Translations under genes and position numbers: made by a program | The notes under the pieces: model-generated | Database searches by the model: none | What the model saw: the letters and a program-made list of their open reading frames with translations, nothing else | What the model was told of the DNA's origin: nothing | Part shown: piece by piece, positions 24,901 to 36,706 of the stretch | Layout: every line of letters starts with the position of its first letter | Numbering within the stretch: the stretch's first letter is position 1 | Source: Phaseolus vulgaris | Lineage: Eukaryota > Streptophyta > Magnoliopsida > Fabales > Fabaceae | Direction: 5' to 3' | NCBI RefSeq assembly: GCF_000499845.2 | Contig: NC_023759.2 | Span: 45,292,672-45,356,671, forward strand | DNA length: 64,000 nt

Positions 24901-25731
24901 AACCATGTTATCAATGCCTAAGCCCATCTCAATGCATGCTCAACATTAATGAGACCTGTGTCAAAGAAATAAATGACAACCATTACTTCATCGTCATCTT
25001 ATTAATATTACAACACACTTCACAATAAAGACACAAGTTAAGACAATTCAATAAGATAAACATTACCTTAAATAAAAATAACTAAACATTTTATATTTTA
25101 TTTTTTAAAAATGTAACGAGTATCGCGCCAATAGTGAAAACAGAGTAGAAAGTTGAATAGAAGCCTTGGAAAAAGCAAAGGAGTCAGTCACAAAAGTTTC
25201 TATTCTCATCTCATCGAAAACTACTAAACTTGCTGTCTCTCTTCCCTTAGACCACTCTAATTATTACTACAACGCTTCAAATCCCAATATCTCTTTCAAT
25301 TTCACCACCATAATCCCTGCTCAAAACTCGGGAGCCATTTCACCAAACCCAGCTCTGGGGAGGGACCAACCAAGTGTATTCGTTGTGATTTCTATTTTCT
25401 ACTACAATAGGGAAATCCAATCCATTTTTGTTGTGTGCTGAAATTCTACTCAACTTTGTATGTAAACAATAACAAGAACAAAAATTAATCCAACTCGGAT
25501 ATAATATGGTTATATTATAATGCAGAATACTACTCTTTACTGATAAAAATAGCAGTAGTAGCCTCTTTACAAAATGTTGTAGTACAATTTGATTGGCATA
25601 GTTGCTGAACAAAGAGTGTGGCTGAGTTGGACTCGATAAACATTGAACCTAGAACGTAGAACACAGCACATAGCGCAGCTATTTCATAGTATACAACTTG
25701 TTAAGGTTAACAGCCCATCACGTGCAATGCT

Positions 25732-26274
25732 TTAGAACTCACGTGGCTTACGGCTGATGCGTGAATTGGACCTGGCAGAGAAGACGCCATTCCAGATCTC
25801 AGTGAAAGCCCTGACTATGACCCCATGATGGTGCGGTGAATTGAGCTGAAGGAAGCAACTGAGAAGGTCTCTGAGATCTTGCTTCGAGTATATCTCGTTC
25901 TCCAATATCATTTGCAGCATGGAATGTCTGAAGTCCAGATAAGGGTCATCGGAGTCTTTCTCCACTGCCACCCCTTCTTTCCCAGCTCTTCCCAGACCCC
26001 CCACTGTTCTGGCAGCCTTCAAGTATGAGTCTGACTCAGAAAAGTTAACGTAGGGAGAGAATGTGGTGTTGGTGGTGGCGGTGTCAGCCCATTGAGCTGA
26101 AGAAGAGGAAGAAGAGAAATGGTTGTAATGGTTTTTGTGGTTTTGGTAAGTGGGGAGGTTCTTGGGTTTAGGCTTTGGATGGAATATGCGAGAGAGCTTT
26201 GGCCCTCTGCAGGTGCCGCAGCCTAGTTTCACGGACACGGTGTTCAGAAGAAGCTTCTTTCTGGAGGCAGACAT
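25732..26274 (-). CDS. OVATE family protein (OFP6/OFP8-like)
   Basis: A single-exon gene of 180 residues. Residues about 104-165 are an OVATE domain (DDPYLDFRHSMLQMI, the LRDLLSCFLQLN core and HHHGVIVRAFTEIW). The N terminus MSASRKKLLLNTVSVKLGC with a GCGTCRGPKLSRIF stretch is typical of the short OFP subgroup. The ATG at 26274 is chosen because the frame is open upstream to about 26352 but contains no earlier ATG. A Ser run lies at residues 54-59. OFPs act in the nucleus as repressors and partners of homeodomain proteins (family knowledge). It shares only the domain with the OFP at 1974, so the pair is not a recent tandem duplicate. The C terminus is basic (SRISRKPREF). Confidence 0.88.
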   Translation of the reverse strand: MSASRKKLLLNTVSVKLGCGTCRGPKLSRIFHPKPKPKNLPTYQNHKNHYNHFSSSSSSAQWADTATTNTTFSPYVNFSESDSYLKAARTVGGLGRAGKEGVAVEKDSDDPYLDFRHSMLQMILENEIYSKQDLRDLLSCFLQLNSPHHHGVIVRAFTEIWNGVFSARSNSRISRKPREF

Positions 26275-29200
26275 TGGTGTGTTTCCGTGAGTACTTGCTA
26301 CGTCAAAAACAAAGAAAGCGAACAAAACAAGAACCCTGGTTGCCTTAGTCAAAGTAAGGTGTGTGTGTGTGCCTTTGGAAAGTGGCCTTTTATTTATGGG
26401 GATGGCTTTGCATGTGACTTTGAGTTAAAGGGTCCCTACATCACAATATACTCTTACTTCTCATCATCAATTCATCTTATTTTATTTTATTTTAATTCAT
26501 ACATATTTCCACTAAAATATTAAATAAATAATTAAAAAATACCCTTTAAATTTAATTCAACTTATTATCCTACATTCTAATACATTCAACTTATATATAT
26601 TATAAATTTATCTTATTTTTAATTAAAATGTAATTCTTAAATAAATGTTTTATTATAATATTTGAATGGCAAAGAGGTAATTTGGGTAGAATGTGATCTG
26701 TGGGGGAGATTTGTTTTGGGATAAAAAAATGGTAGTGGAGGTATCTGGAAGATTGGGCATCCGATCACATGCATTGAGAATGAGAGGAAATTGAGTGTTT
26801 GAGAATTGATATGAAGTTGCTGGTTTGTCTAGTTGTGAAATGAAGATGAGTATGAAGTGAAGAGACAAAAACCCTACTTAACTAACTATGCATTTAATAA
26901 TATATTACCATCAAGGACAACAAGAGCTGCCATGACAGGGATCAAGAATATGCATTTTTATACTTTTTCTTTCTATGCATATAAATGTTTTTTTTATAAC
27001 ATTCCACAAACATTTGCAGTGCAACCTACAAAAATACAAAAATAAAATCGTAAGGGGACACAATGTAACCATTTAGAGAAAATAATTGTATTTAGAGATA
27101 ATTAAAAAATATAATTTGTTTGGAGAACTCTTTCAATCAATTTAAATCGATGTAATTTTTATAATTTAATCTACAAGTGATCAATTAATAAAACAATTAT
27201 AGTAAAAATGCCATATATTCTTGAATAGTGAATTTGAACATGTTTGTTGAATTATTACAAATAAAGAATATATTTTACTTTAGAAAAATTGAGAAATAAT
27301 TTGAACACTTATTAGAACATTGCTTGGGTACCAAACTTTAGTTCACATGGATTTCCAATAATGAGTAAGGTTAAAATAGAAAAAAAAGGTAAAAAAAAAA
27401 GCAAGTTATAACATAGTATATGCCTTTGATGAGAAGTATTCAGGTTGGAATCTGACATATTTAATTTGGTCTTAAATTGACCTAAAAATTTAAAAAGATT
27501 ATTTCTTTGGACAATACACAAGAAAAGACAGGTCAATCTAATTCATTGAAATATTATATAAATATCAATATTGTGTATAATGAAATAATAAAACTACTAC
27601 TTGTAGAGGTATTATTGTTAATTAATGCATAATTACTAAAATAAAGTTAAATTATTTTTTTTCAGAAATGAGACTTTGAGCTGAGATAACTTCATGTAAA
27701 ACTTACCTAAAGTTCTCTAAAACCTAAACTTGTTACAATTAATTTGGCTCAAACGGAGTCAGTGAAATACTACAAGTTTTGAATACCATTGCCTTCCACT
27801 ATTTTTTGTTTCGTCTAAGTACATTATCTCTTTTAAGTCAATTTTGACACTGTCCTTTTACAGTTCATTTTTTCTTTTTTGTGTGATTTAGAATTTTCAA
27901 GACGTAGTTGAATTATTAACATGCATTAGTCAAATGAACGAAATCCAGATTTCTTAAGCATTTGGTCTTGAATTTGAACTCAAAATCCATTTTAGCGTGT
28001 GAACATATTCTGAGAAAGAAGAAAAAGAAGTGTAATATTATCGTGAAATGCTTGAATCTAGGTTAACTCGCAGAATCATATCTATCACTTTTCATTTATA
28101 AAAAGTAATTAAAAAGGCTTGTAATGAATCACTGGATTAATATTATCACTTATTAGGAAATAAATATTATGAATGAAATTAATACTATTACCCTCATCAA
28201 TCATACCTTTCTAAAGCATCTCTAGTGCTCTTGATACAAGCAACTTGATTAATTTTTCATTTCAAGTCTATTAACAAGTTGTTTAAATTACAAATATTTG
28301 TTTTTTCTTTAATATTTATATTCTCTCTTACAGTAAATACAAATGTGATGAGAAAAAAATAGTATTTTGTTGTTATGAGAGAGCAGTTGATTGTTTTGTT
28401 GTTGTGATGACGTTGATGTTGTTTGATTGGAAGTAACTAAGAAGCATGTTCGAATAAAAATGTTGGAGTTTGCAGCCATGTGTTGTTGTAGCAAAAGTGG
28501 AAACAAAAGGCAATGGTGTATGAAACCAACCCAACCCAACGTGGTGCGATGGAATGCATGTTTCAAACCGCAGAAACTGGGAAGTGGAAAGCACCTACCA
28601 TTTCTCTTTCTCAAAGGTTTAAGGTTTCGGAATTTTATTGATGAATTAACGAAGGTAACTTAAACTACACTTGTCGTAAACAAGTGACAACCAATTAAAT
28701 ACAAGTTTCTTGTGAATCTAAACTCGATTTCGCCCTTTAAAATACATTGTCACACAACAATTGTGAATAGTATTCAGAAAATTCTTAAAAGCCACCACGG
28801 TATTCACGGGGGGCAGTTACAAGCTTATTTGGACTAACGTTTCTGATACACACTCGTGATTTTGGTTATCCTTTTCACCCATTTTTTACCTTTGTCATTC
28901 TCCACATTTTCTTCGTCGTTATTATAATATATAATAATAATAATAATTCATACTTTTATGAGATTGGTTTCTAGGTGCCAAAAAAAATATTGATTGTAAT
29001 TGAACGGCTCCGATATATTTAAAATAATCGTGTATTAATGCTGATTATTTGTATATAAATTATAGGCAATGTTTTATTATATAGTAGTTTGGGAAATATT
29101 TATTATATATATAATATAAAATGATTGATTTAATACACTTTCATTTTAAATTTAATATATTAGAAGTATGCAAGCACAAGAAAGGTTAGATCCTTAAATC

Positions 29201-29984
29201 TTAAAATACTTGTACCACCAATTCAACAACCGGTTCCCAGACCTATTTGATATGCAATTCCTCTCTTCATAATAGGAATTAAGTACATATTGAGTCTAAA
29301 TTCATTAATTGTCACATTCAACTCTCCTTTTCCTTGGTTGCATCATTGTTGATTAGCCAAAATGTACCATTTTCTTGAGCTATTATGTTCTCTTTTCTAT
29401 TTAAAACGTCTCAAATATTTTAAAAATATATATTATGATAAGACGCATTCCATCACATCTATCGAACAGCAGAAGAGAAAAAGAGAAAAATGGACGGGCC
29501 AACAACCTGTTATCCTTTGTCCATATTTAAGTATAGGTTGTTTCTTTTTGTATCCTTACATTTTTCTTTATGCACCCCTATACTTTTTTAAATATAAAAA
29601 ATAGTCTTATTATTTTTATTTGAAAAGGCACTATTATAGAATTTATAGAATGTGGGTTTCGTGACATCTATGGATTGATGGATCCGGGAATCTATAAACT
29701 TCATAACAAATAAAAATAACAAGATTAGTTTTGGTACTTTCAATTCAAAAATGTAGGAGTACAGGAAAAAAAAATGTAGGAATGCAGGAAGAAACACCTT
29801 AAATTTATTTGTCTTGCTGACCCATAGGGTCATATTATTTGTCAGAGAAGCCCAAACCAACAAAGAGTGGAAGACTGGATGTGGCTGTTGAATTTTGCAC
29901 CCTCAAGCTTTAAAACTACACCCCTATGTGGTGATGAAATGCTAAAAATGGCCTCCTTTCAAATTTATAAACCAACCTTACTAA

Positions 29985-30349
29985 GGCAATAGCTTCCTGC
30001 ACCATATCACTGCACCCAATTACAGGAAAAAAAAGACGAAAATACCCTTTAAAAAATGGGGTACATATAAAATTACATTCCCCTTTTCTGGAACACAATA
30101 ATGTTTTTTGGATAAATTTTTCTAGAATGTATTATTTTAAATTCTTGATTTTTTTTTATCTGGAATGGGATTTTAATTTTTTTTCCGGATTTTTATATCT
30201 GGAACATAATAATTTCTTCCGAATCTACTTTTCTGAAATGCATTATTTTTAATTTTGGATTTTTATTTCCGAAATAAAAGGTATTTTCGGAATTTTTTAA
30301 TTTATGTTGGATTCAGGTTCAAAGATGTTGGGTGCAGGAAGCAATTGCC
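29985..30349. mobile_element. MITE-like element with 19-bp inverted ends
   Basis: Segment 29985-30003 and segment 30331-30349 are inverted copies (18 of 19 match; the right one reads GGTGCAGGAAGCAATTGCC). The interior, about 330 bases, is AT-rich with repeated TCTGGAA/TTCCGGAT motifs. No target duplication could be fixed, so the true ends may lie further out. Confidence 0.35.
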
Positions 30350-31302
30350 CCTTACTAAAGTGCTATCGGAACAACAGTCTCTTAAGAACAGCCTCCAACT
30401 TGTCCAACCATATCGCTTGAAGAAGTTCATTTTCGTGTTTTACTTCATTATCGCTACTGCTCATTTATTTTGGAAGAATTGTTCCAAGACGTTTTAAGAT
30501 TATACAATCCAAAACATATTTTAAGCTTTTTGTACATTCTAAATTATGTATCCTGATTTACATTTTTAAATTCAAAAATACATTATGAAATACACATTCC
30601 AAAATATATTAATACAAAATTGTGAATTTCAAAATCTATTAATACATTCTAGATTGTGATATTTGATAAAGATATGATTAAGACTAAAATGAATCATTTC
30701 AAGTCAAAGCTAGATAGAAACCAACCGTGTCGATTCATAAACAAATATTAGAAATAAGTTATAACTGAAATTGATACATATTTGTTGCCAGCAGCATGAG
30801 GACATGAGCAACAAGGATTTAAGTATTTAAGTCATTATTAAAGTGAGACAAATAGTTAAAAATATTTTTATTGATTCCATTTTACTCTTAAAAGTGTTTT
30901 AATACATTTAATAAACTGAATGCTAAAAAAATAATTTTAAAGCACTAGAATACTAAAAAACAATATTTCAATATAATAATAAAAAATTATATCAGACATA
31001 CTTGTATAAATCGATATTTTTATTCAAATCAGAAGTGATTAATATTAGCAGGCAAGCGCGGTAGAAAAACGTTAATGTTCGACGATATTGTGGAGAAATG
31101 ACAAAAAAGGTTCAACTACCTTCATCAACATATCCAATGGAGAAGCTTCAACGTTAATTACCCCATACAGTGTTAGTTTGGCCATGAGCTTTAGATAGTT
31201 ATGAAAGTTGATGCTAGACACCAGTTTGATAAACGATAGAAACTAAGCTTTTTGAGAAACGTGTACTGAATTTCTTGAAAAATGGTGTAGAGGGTTCAAA
31301 AT

Positions 31303-31440
31303 GCAGTTGGCGATTGTTCATACTTTTTATAACTGGGAGATGAGTGGTACAACGTCATAGGATGCAGTTGGCGATAGTTTACTTTGTACAACTAGAGGAC
31401 GGTGGTACTAAGTCATAAAATACAGTTGGCGATGTTAAAA
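31303..31440. repeat. minisatellite of about 60-bp units
   Basis: GCAGTTGGCGAT starts at 31303 and 31364, and ACAGTTGGCGAT at 31422. Units one and two (61 and 58 bases) share GCAGTTGGCGAT, ACTTT, GGTGGTAC/GTGGTAC and GTCATA segments. The array is 160-300 bases beyond the stop codon of the minus-strand hydrolase gene, possibly within its 3' flank. Confidence 0.75.
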
Positions 31441-31598
31441 CTGTTAAATGCATTATAAGTATTGATGAATAAAAGAAACTACACTTTTTTTTCGAATGCA
31501 CTATAAGCATTGTTTCAAATTTATTTGTTGTTTCAGTCATCTCTGAGAGTAACATAGAAAACGCACATAACACAAGCGAATAGCAAAAGAGTCAGACC

Positions 31599-34500
31599 TC
31601 ACTGGTTTGTACAAGCTGTCTGCTTCTTGATACAGTTTGCCACATGCTGAGCAACCCATAATGAGCCGGCCTCAGTGCAACAGAAACTATGGGTGTGGTT
31701 TTCTCGTTCAATAGATACGGTAATACCGGGAACCTGCTTTGACATCTGTAACCAGAAGAAACCATAAAGCCAGAATAATCATTCAATATTCCACAGATGA
31801 GGAAGAAAAGAACAAAGAAAAATTAGTTGGGCTGGGAAACTTAGAAAAGAAAAAGAAACTCCTTGATCATGACAAACTATTATTTCAATGAATGTGTTGA
31901 GTTATACAAATATTCACCCCGCTATTCTCCCGTAATTAGTGTTAAAGAATCGGTGGTATTCTAAGTCCGTTTAGGATAGCACACACACATAAGCTGCGTG
32001 CTAAAATCAGTATTTGGAATTTAACACCACAAAAATTACTTGATAGCATCACCAACAATAATATCTATTAATCTATCTTCCCATGTGTATAAAACCTTCT
32101 CATTGGATGCCCAGTTCACTCCTAGAACATGAAAGTTGAAATAAAGTAAACTGGAAGAACCCCTGTTAGCCAAATCAATCCACTTTCTATGAGTAGCTGG
32201 CTGTTGGATGTTAGTTTCTTTCAGCAGTCCGTCGTTTTTAAGCTGCAGATAGTCCATTTCTTTGTAATGTAAAAGAGAAAGAGAGAAAAACAGTGTGCTT
32301 CAGTTCATTGAGAGCCAAGTTATTGAAAGGTTATACCATAATCTAATTTATTTTGCTCTCAGTTTATCACAATACCTGTAGTCTAAAACATAAATCAAGA
32401 AAATGAAGTAAATTTAATATCAGAGAGAAATAAAGGACCAATGAAGGTTAAATTAGGTATCATATTTTTATAATCAATATATTGCAATGTTTCACATCAC
32501 AGTTTGATAGACTTTTGCTTTCTTTTTATTAAACTAAAACGAGCAAATTTAATGAACATATTTTGCTGTATTTAGAGAAAGAGGAAGGAGGTAATCACAT
32601 CTTTTAGTTCTTGTTGAGATTCAAACACAAATCCAAACCTTCAGCTTAATGGCTAGGCAAACTTAAAAAGTTATTTGATTTCTCTGAAAAAAATCAGCAA
32701 TGAAAATTATAAAAATAAAACAAAGATAATATTCTAGCTTGATTTATCTTTAAATTAAATCTGCTGTAAATTTTGATACATGATCTTTCATTAAGATAAA
32801 AGAAGGGAAATAAACTTGTTAGTACAATTTGGACATCTATTAAATCATTAAATTGACCATTTTGGTACCATGAATGATCATGTAGATTAGGATAAAATCA
32901 CAAGCATATAATCATCCTAAACATGCTCTCCCTTGGAGGCACCCCCAGACTAAATCTCTTTAAGATGCTTGAGGTACAAATCTTTGTCTCATACCTTCAG
33001 ATGATGCAAAGTCTTTCCAGATAACAACAACAGTGATTAAAATAAATAAAAGCAAACCTCTTCAAGCAAACTAAGTGGGCCCCAGTGATCGTCAACACCA
33101 AATAAAAATGTCAATTGAGCCTTCCTTTCTCTCATAAATGTCCAATCTGGTGCCTCTGAAAGCTAGCAGGTTAAGCACATGATTATCAATGCAGTTTTGG
33201 ATATTTTGCCTTTTGATGCCCAGATGAAAACTGTCCTCTATCCCATTTTTAAATTCTCAATTTCAACTTATTTTATCATTAGATGCTGTATCCTTGTGCA
33301 ATTTTCCGTGACATGTCATCTTCCACATGAATGCAACAAGTTCCGGTGCCATATGTAAATGAAAAAATTCCTTTAGAGTGAAATAAAGTGAAACGGCTTT
33401 ACTATAATTTATAAAACTTGAAAGGTATATTTTGTAGAGAGGAAGCATTGTTACCTTTCTGAATTCTGTCATGGCCAAATACAGGACATTCCGCATGGTA
33501 TGGTACTGTGAATTATTAAGGTTGGAATTAATACAAAAAAAAGGTACAGACCAATTCCACAATAAAAAGCTGCAAGTCAGTGTCAATTAAATGTAGAATA
33601 TTTTGCGTTACCATTATATAAAGGGGTCAATAAGAAGAATGGCCAAAACAAAATGAACTAAATTACAAGTTTAACGTGACTTATCATTGAAGACTTCTTT
33701 GAACAGTAAAGCTAACCTGTGACAAGTGAGAGCATGCAGCCTCAACCGCATTGACTGACCATGACTTCCCAAGGGATTTTCTGACCATAAACCTTAAAGC
33801 CTGGACAGGTAGCAAGCCTAATGATGCTATCAGGTAACTAAGAGCAGCAGCTAGAACTTGGGATCTGAAACCCCATTGAACATCATTTAGTCATTTCACA
33901 TAAACTAGTCTAACATTTTCAAAAGAAAATAAGTAGTAGCAAACTTTTCATGCTTAATATTTAGCAATAATAAATAGATAATTACCACTATTTAATTTAT
34001 CTGAAGTTTAGGTTCAGATCAAATTATTAAAATTGTTTTTATGCATAAATTGAATGTCATGAGGTATGAAATAGAGTGGACTGCATCAAAATTTGTGATA
34101 TCTAAGCTCATAATGTCACTAAAAGTTCATGTCATCTCTTACAAAGTAGGTAATGTCAAGGTGTTTTGCCTTGGGGAAGGTGGTTTGAGTTGAGACTTAC
34201 TTTGCAATTTTTCCAATAAATAACTGATTTGTTGATTGCAGGTTTAACGTCAAAAATGGATAAAGTCCAATGCAATATTTCACCTACAGAACCCAGGAGA
34301 AAATGCAAGTAGATAATTTACGAAGATCAGAAGTGAAGGGCAAACGGCATGATGGGATGAATTAAATATGCATCGTTCCTATCACCTTCTCCGGAGACTT
34401 TTTGAAAATTTCAATAGACATGTATGAACCAATAGAGTGCCCAACCTGGAGAGAAAATTCTAAATTAGCTACCCAATTTTCATTTCAGAATGAAATTAAA

Positions 34501-36706
34501 CTTGTCTATATGTTTTGAAAACACAGATAACAATCACTTACAAATTACTTTAGCTAAGAACTAAACTCAAAGTGGTTCTTTTAAGGTCTTCCAAAATTGT
34601 TCCATTTTAGTGGATAAAAAGGATGTTTGGTGTTGCATCCAACAAGTTTTGAACTCGATATCTCTAGTGGCATCCTTTATGTCAAGGAAAGGGAGGGAGA
34701 CTGATTAAAATCACATATCACAACAAGAAATATATTATGATATGGCACTATTAATTAGACTATAATATCATGGATATCTTTTTTTAACAGCAATATAAGA
34801 AATTATTTCTCCATGCACATCAAAAACTCCACAAACCTTTTTCTCTACTTTAAGCTGCACATTAACTGTCACTCCTTAATAGGAGAAAAGATTTGCATTT
34901 TGTATTATCACATGACTACCATTTTTCATATAAAGAATTTTTTGTCACTAGGCAGCATTTCGGTGTCTTCGCACCTACAACTCTTTAAATCAACATGACT
35001 TGGAAAATAATAATGGACATGGGATATAGAAGAACCCACCAGTAATATAGGAATCTCAATATTTTGCAATTCCTCTCTGATGAAGTCAATCTACAAACAC
35101 AAGGAAAGTGAAGACTTTGACTACTATCACTAATTAACACGGTCAAAGTAAAATTATCTAAATCAAGAATGATGAATGTCAATCATAAAAGCATGGAATA
35201 TTATTTGGGGGGGACACGGAGGGAGGAATGCATGTGGCTTAAATATGACATTCTCAATACAAAAGCCTGCACGTGACATAGTAGAAACAATTCCACACGA
35301 TGACAATTACTCTTTCTTTACAACAGTTGTCCACAGTACAATCTGAAATGAAAGTTTAAATACTCAATTCTACCACAGTTTTCATACCATTCAACAGTAC
35401 ATTAGATAAATCTATAACGTTTCACAGAATTTCTAAAAACGAATGAAGGACTTCAAAGTTGCTCTGATTCACTAATTTACTCCATTTTTTGTAGGGGGAA
35501 TCAAAGGGTCAAGGCAGGGGAGGACTTCCCGCTGTACAGCACACCAAGTATAACCAATTTACAAATCAACATTGAAATAAACCATTGATCAGTTTCTCTA
35601 ACCAAAAACAGCCAATGATTGTTAAGATCAAAACAGTAAGCCTTATATTACCTTGTGATCAATTTGTTCTTGTAAAGAAAACATGCGTCCATGTTCCGAG
35701 TCCTGGAAACGAAACTCTGTGTAAGAGACGTTCTAATTCCACGCAAGCAAATCAATCGAAACAAAATATATGAACCTTTCTTGAGTGAGAAACATGGCCG
35801 ATAGCTGCTAATTCACAGAGAAACATGACTAGTGAGCCTAATGGTCACCAAATATCCATATACTAAGTAGCAAGAAAGAAAGAGCTCCCATTACTTTACT
35901 TACCAGTCACAGAAGCAGTTCCCTCCAGCAGCTCATATAGAAATTCCACAAAGTCTTTGTAGAATAAAACAACACCTGCAACAATCAAAAACACCAAAAG
36001 CCTCAAACAACTAAACAATCATAACATGGAAACAGAAGGACGCAAGCACACAATCGAGGCCACACCTGGGTTTCCAGGAACAAGCAGAACATGCAGTTTA
36101 GGAACCTCAGCCCGAATCTCCAATACTTCAGAAACGTAACTAGACAAAAAAGGACATGTTAATCATGGAATAAATAAATAAACGAAATCGTCGACAAATT
36201 CAAGGTTCGAGATTACAATACATACCCTGACACATTGCATAATCGAAAATTAGCACGCCTTATAGGTTTGGAAAGCAAATTATTGTTCACAGTCATGCTG
36301 TAATTAACCACACACTTGGCGCAAAACCTTGTCCTGTAAGACACAATATTACGAATGAATTGGTTGTAAAAAATGTATTAATTAATTTAGGGAATTGTAA
36401 TAGCCGAAAACTTATTGAGGAAAAATCAGGATAAAATGGTAAATGAAGTTTGCATATGTTATCCAAATGAAAATGTAACAGAAATGCACATCTGAGGGAC
36501 AAAACTTGCGAGGTTGATGCAGTGCCAAATTTGAATATGCACAGAGAAGTGTAGAGAGAATAAATGAAAACATGCACCGCTATTGAAAAGCAAGGAGAAA
36601 GGGGTAATGGAAGAAGGAAGAGAAGGTACCTGGTGGAAGCGAGAGGAGGCAACAGCACAGAGTGAGCCAAAGATCGGAAAGTCCAACCAGCGAGGCAAGG
36701 AAGCAT
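31599..36706 (-). CDS. LDAH-family alpha/beta hydrolase (DUF2305), 13 exons
   Basis: Joined exons on the minus strand are 36706-36630, 36333-36226, 36139-36066, 35975-35904, 35804-35776, 35702-35652, 35090-35040, 34445-34386, 34283-34201, 33864-33717, 33505-33455, 33162-33058 and 31745-31599. All introns are GT-AG, the total is 1056 nt, and the product is 351 residues ending in TGA. Landmarks are LLVPGNPG (oxyanion region), GHSIGS (nucleophile Ser), FGVDDHWGP (acid) and ENHTHSF (catalytic His). These identify the lipid-droplet-associated hydrolase family, whose proposed substrates are lipid esters. The first ATG is at 36706 and gives an Arg/Ser-rich N terminus that could be a targeting peptide. 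An in-frame ATG at 36296 would give 313 residues, nearer my recollection of the family length. Intron 12 is the longest (1.3 kb). Confidence 0.85.

Larger units (their letters stand above)
16123..25731. other. AT-rich intergenic DNA
   Basis: About 9.6 kb without a supported gene. It holds a 24-bp perfect palindrome (18141-18164), an LTR-like scrap (19871-19999), a 22-bp tandem duplication (21867-21910) and a degenerate AT-rich repeat with a period of about 31-35 bases (23871-23970). ORFs at 18533, 19444, 22094 (minus) and 25166 have no recognisable motif, and the 25166 one has no ATG. Confidence 0.55.
26275..31598. other. intergenic DNA
   Basis: About 5.3 kb without a supported gene. It includes the promoter side of the minus-strand OVATE gene, a MITE-like inverted repeat pair (29985-30349) enclosing a degenerate T-rich repeat with recurring TCTGGAA and TTTCCG(G/A)A motifs, a similar A/T-rich array at about 30510-30660, and a minisatellite at 31303-31440. 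ORFs at 28309-28663 on both strands carry no recognised motif. Confidence 0.5.

Noticed and set aside
25166..25441. A 91-codon plus-strand ORF downstream of the second OVATE gene
   Set aside because: It starts with TTG, has no recognised motif and sits in ordinary AT-rich DNA.
26275..26352. N-terminal extension of the minus-strand OVATE protein with a hydrophobic stretch
   Set aside because: The extended frame has no ATG; the typical OFP N terminus begins at 26274.
28309..28663. ORFs on both strands near 28.4 kb
   Set aside because: No domain or family resemblance, and the composition is no different from the flanks.
32036..32257. A 73-residue minus-strand ORF inside intron 12 of the hydrolase gene
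   Set aside because: It has no motif I recognise, and the flanking exons 12 and 13 join in frame without it; an alternative exon is possible but unsupported.
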